Notes under the pieces: model-generated | The model's input: only the letters and a program-made list of their open reading frames with translations | Databases searched by the model: none | What the model was told of the DNA's origin: nothing | Shown here: positions 13,960 to 16,213 of the stretch, in pieces | Position numbering within the stretch: the stretch's first letter is position 1 | Layout of the letters: each line of letters starts with the position of its first letter | NCBI GenBank assembly: GCA_041477005.1 | Contig: JBGOUJ010000101.1 | Span: 1 to 16,213, forward strand | Reading direction: 5' to 3' | Origin: JBGOUJ01 sp041477005 | GTDB taxonomy: Bacteria > Acidobacteriota > Terriglobia > Bryobacterales > JACQDG01 | DNA length: 16,213 bases | Position numbers and translations under genes: made by a program

Positions 13960-15594
13960 ATGGCGCCCGAGCAGTTCGAGACGCACCCCAGCCGCTATCA
14001 GCACTGGCGGCTGGCCATCGAGCCTCCGCTGGCCTATCTGACCCTGGCGGTGACGGAAGACGCGCCGCTCGTTCCCGGTTACAAGCTGAAGCTCAACTCC
14101 TACGACCTGGGCGTCGATCTCGAGCTCGCCGATGCCGTCGAGCGCCTGCGCTTCGAGCATCCCGAGGTTCGCGCCGTCATTCTCACCAGCGCCCACGATC
14201 GCGTCTTCTGCGCCGGCGCCAACATCGGCATGCTGGCTTCGTCTTCCCACGCTTTCAAGGTGAATTTCTGCAAGTTCACCAACGAAACCCGCCTGGCCAT
14301 CGAGGACGCCTCGGCCCACAGCGGCCAGCACTACATCGCCGCCTGCAACGGCGCCACCGCCGGCGGCGGCTACGAGCTGGCCCTGGCGTGCGAGGAGATC
14401 TACCTGGTCGATGACGGCAACTCCGCCGTCAGCCTGCCCGAGGCGCCGCTGCTCGGCGTGCTGCCCGGTACCGGCGGCCTGACGAGGCTGGTCGACAAGC
14501 GCAAGATCCGCCGCGACCGGGCCGACGTCTTCGCCACGCTCGCCGAAGGCATCAAGGGCAAGCGAGCCGTCGAGTGGCGCCTGGTCGACGGCATCTTCCC
14601 GCGCAGCCGCTTCGCCGCAGCGGTGAGGGACCGGGCGCTGGCGCTGGCTGGCAAGGAAACCGCCGCGCGCGGCCCCGGCATCGCGCTCAGCGCTCTCTCG
14701 CCAAAGGTGTCTGAAGATTGCATCCGTTACCGCCACGTCTCCGTGCATCTCGACCCCGCCCAGCGCACCGCCGAGCTGACGATCGCAGGTCCCCAAGGGC
14801 CGCAGCCCTCTACTCTCGAGGCGATCACGGCGGCCGGCGCCGATTTCTGGCCCCTGCGCGCCTTCCGCGAGGTCGACGACGCCCTGCTGCGCCTGCGCTT
14901 CCATTACGACGAAATCGGCCTGGTGCTGCTAAAGACGCGCGGCGAGATCGATGCCGTCCGCGCCGTCGATCGGACTCTCGCGACCCACCGCGATCACCGG
15001 CTGGTCCAGGAAATCATTCTCCTGATGGCTCGCACGCTGCGCCGGCTCGACCTGACCGCCCGCAGCCTGTTCGCGGTGGTCGACAAAGGCTCCTGCTTTG
15101 CCGGCAGCCTGCTCGAAGTCGCCCTGGCCGCCGACCGGATCTATATGCTGGCGGACCAGGATACCGAGGTCCGTCTCGCATCGAGCCCGCTCAACGCCGG
15201 CCTCCTGCCCATGAGTCACGGTCTATCCCGCCTGGCCGTCCGCTTCCTGGCGGAGCCTCAACAGGTGGAAGAAATCCTGCGCCACGAGGAACCGTTCGAC
15301 GCCACCGAGGGCGATGAAGCGGGCCTGGTGACGGCGGCTATCGATGAGATCGACTGGGACGACGAGCTCCGCGTGGCCATCGAAGAGCGGGCCAGCCTCT
15401 CGCCCGACGCCCTCACCGGCCTCGAAGCCAACCTGCGCTTTGCGGGCGCCGAGAACGCCGACAGCAAGGTCTTCGGCCGGCTCTCGGCCTGGCAGAACTG
15501 GATCTTTTCCCGTCCCAACGCCACTGGCGAGCACGGCGCCCTGACGCTCTACGGCAAGCCCGAGCGCCCGCAGTTCAACTGGCGGAGGACGTAG
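13960..15594 (+). CDS. boxC: 2,3-epoxybenzoyl-CoA dihydrolase (benzoyl-CoA-dihydrodiol lyase)
   Basis: BoxC hydrolyses the ring of 2,3-epoxybenzoyl-CoA to 3,4-dehydroadipyl-CoA semialdehyde and formate, the second step of aerobic benzoyl-CoA degradation, in the cytoplasm. The 544-residue length matches the family (about 550). The N-terminal crotonase fold shows PSRYQHWRL (10-18), SYDLGVDLELADAVERLRF (47-65), FCAGANIGML (83-92), SHAFKVNFCKFTNETR (96-111), ATAGGGYELALACEE (132-146), AVSLPEAPLLGVLPGTGGL (156-174), the long run KRKIRRDRADVF and EGIKGKRAVEWRLVD (196-210). A second crotonase-like half follows (about 265-544), ending TLYGKPERPQFNW. These strings are close to proteobacterial BoxC. 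The ATG at 13960 begins two bases after the GH113-like gene's stop, without a visible ribosome binding site. An upstream in-frame codon series reads RSCIIKID and adds nothing conserved. boxB follows in the same operon. Confidence 0.95.
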   Translation: MAPEQFETHPSRYQHWRLAIEPPLAYLTLAVTEDAPLVPGYKLKLNSYDLGVDLELADAVERLRFEHPEVRAVILTSAHDRVFCAGANIGMLASSSHAFKVNFCKFTNETRLAIEDASAHSGQHYIAACNGATAGGGYELALACEEIYLVDDGNSAVSLPEAPLLGVLPGTGGLTRLVDKRKIRRDRADVFATLAEGIKGKRAVEWRLVDGIFPRSRFAAAVRDRALALAGKETAARGPGIALSALSPKVSEDCIRYRHVSVHLDPAQRTAELTIAGPQGPQPSTLEAITAAGADFWPLRAFREVDDALLRLRFHYDEIGLVLLKTRGEIDAVRAVDRTLATHRDHRLVQEIILLMARTLRRLDLTARSLFAVVDKGSCFAGSLLEVALAADRIYMLADQDTEVRLASSPLNAGLLPMSHGLSRLAVRFLAEPQQVEEILRHEEPFDATEGDEAGLVTAAIDEIDWDDELRVAIEERASLSPDALTGLEANLRFAGAENADSKVFGRLSAWQNWIFSRPNATGEHGALTLYGKPERPQFNWRRT

Positions 15595-15598
15595 TATG
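15582..15598 (+). promoter_or_regulatory. Ribosome binding site and start of boxB
   Basis: GGAGGA (15582-15587) lies inside the last codons of boxC and precedes the boxB ATG (15596-15598) by eight to nine bases. It gives boxB its own strong initiation site even though the genes are one base apart, which contrasts with the absence of such a site before boxC. Confidence 0.7.
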
Positions 15599-16213
15599 TC
15601 TCTCTACGATCGGATTCCCAACAACGTCAACCTTTCGAGCGACAAGCGCTTGCAGCGGGCGCTCGAGCACTGGCTGCCCAATTACATGCAGTGGTGGCAG
15701 GAGATGGGACCGGAAGGCTTCCAGGCGGACCAGGTCTACCTGCGCACGGCCGTCTCGGTCGAGCCCGGCGGGTGGGCGCACTTCGACTACGTGAAGATGC
15801 CCGACTACCGCTGGGGCATCTTTCTCGCCCCACCCGAGCACGACCGGCGCATCGGCTTCGGCGACCACTACGGCAAGCCGGCCTGGCAGGAGGTTCCCGG
15901 CGAATACCGCAACGTGCTGCGCCGCATTATCGTGACGCAGGGGGACACCGAGCCGGCCAGCGTCGAGCAGCAGCGGCGCCTGGGCCACCGCGCCCCAAGC
16001 CTATACGACTTGCGCAACCTGTTCCAGGTGAACGTCGAGGAAGGCCGCCATCTCTGGGCCATGGTCTACCTCTTGCACTCTCACTTCGGCCGCGATGGCC
16101 GCGAGGAAACCGACGAGCTGCTGGAGCGCCGCAGCGGCAACGCCGACAAGCCCCGCATCCTCGGCGCCTTCAACGAGCCGATCGAGGACTGGCTCGACTT
16201 TTTCATGTTCACC
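15596..16213 (+). CDS. boxB: Benzoyl-CoA 2,3-epoxidase (oxygenase subunit), partial at window end
   Basis: BoxB is the di-iron oxygenase that turns benzoyl-CoA, O2 and reducing power from BoxA into 2,3-epoxybenzoyl-CoA. The first 206 codons are present and the frame is open at the window end (full length about 475 residues). Conserved strings are RIPNNVNLSSDKRLQRALE (6-24), WWQEMGPEG (33-41), YLRTAVSVEPGGWAHFDYVKMP (48-69), PGEYRNVLRRIIVTQGDTEP (101-120), ASVEQQRRLG, DLRNLFQVNVEEGRHLWAM (138-156) and GAFNEPIEDWLDFFMF. Glu119, Glu149 and His152 correspond to the first glutamate and the E-x-x-H ligands of the di-iron site. The ATG is at 15596, one base after the boxC stop, with GGAGG at 15582-15586 (nine-base spacing). 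boxA and boxD are not in view and may lie beyond the right edge. Confidence 0.96.
   Translation, partial: MSLYDRIPNNVNLSSDKRLQRALEHWLPNYMQWWQEMGPEGFQADQVYLRTAVSVEPGGWAHFDYVKMPDYRWGIFLAPPEHDRRIGFGDHYGKPAWQEVPGEYRNVLRRIIVTQGDTEPASVEQQRRLGHRAPSLYDLRNLFQVNVEEGRHLWAMVYLLHSHFGRDGREETDELLERRSGNADKPRILGAFNEPIEDWLDFFMFT

Noticed and set aside
13888..14904. Long minus-strand ORF (338 codons) opposite boxC
   Set aside because: It is an antisense shadow of boxC: Gly/Ala/Val/Asp rich without motifs, typical of high-GC genomes.

Overview
This is a GC-rich bacterial window of about 16.2 kb with dense, often overlapping genes, many GTG or TTG starts, and no tRNA, rRNA, CRISPR array or intact mobile element that I can see. 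The mix of genes suggests an environmental, non-model bacterium. It combines exopolysaccharide glycosyltransferases, a secreted M55 D-aminopeptidase, a membrane-bound GH113-like hydrolase and the aerobic benzoyl-CoA (box) pathway. An acidobacterial lineage such as the Bryobacterales is my best guess, but this is inference from gene content and style, not from a marker gene.

Layout. Positions 1-339 hold the end of a GT4 glycosyltransferase, followed by about 300 bp with no convincing gene. A small secreted protein (643-1128, minus) diverges from a plus-strand run of four family-2 glycosyltransferases (1150-4802). The first three of these are joined by 4-base GTGA stop/start overlaps. A hairpin-forming array of 7-bp units (4808-4876) separates them from a GT4 glycosyltransferase of the DUF1972-bearing type (4878-5990). 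Positions 5991-6858 are decayed sequence: the tail of a MazF/PemK-type toxin, a G+C-rich inverted repeat, and then a membrane-protein gene lacking its 5' half (6859-7221). An intact DoxX-like membrane protein follows (7253-7687).

Two overlapping minus-strand GT4 genes (8868-10061 and 7708-8880) diverge from a small SAM methyltransferase gene (10092-10652). A minus-strand M55 peptidase (10654-11523) and a plus-strand membrane/GH113-like gene (about 11513-13957) are divergent and overlap at their start codons. Two bases after the GH113-like gene, boxC begins (13960-15594), followed by the first 206 codons of boxB (15596 to the window end).

How the genes work together. From 1 to 10652 this is mainly a surface-polysaccharide locus: sugars are transferred to lipid-linked or nascent glycan, and a methyltransferase probably decorates the product. 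The M55 peptidase and GH113-like protein are likely envelope or extracytoplasmic hydrolases. The right end is a catabolic operon: BoxB epoxidises benzoyl-CoA (with the reductase BoxA, not in view) and BoxC opens the ring. I did not find a clearly new defence or mobile system. The most unusual items are the three-part GH113-like fusion protein with a metalloprotease-like but motif-less middle domain, the overlapping start codons at 11513-11523, and the hairpin heptamer array.
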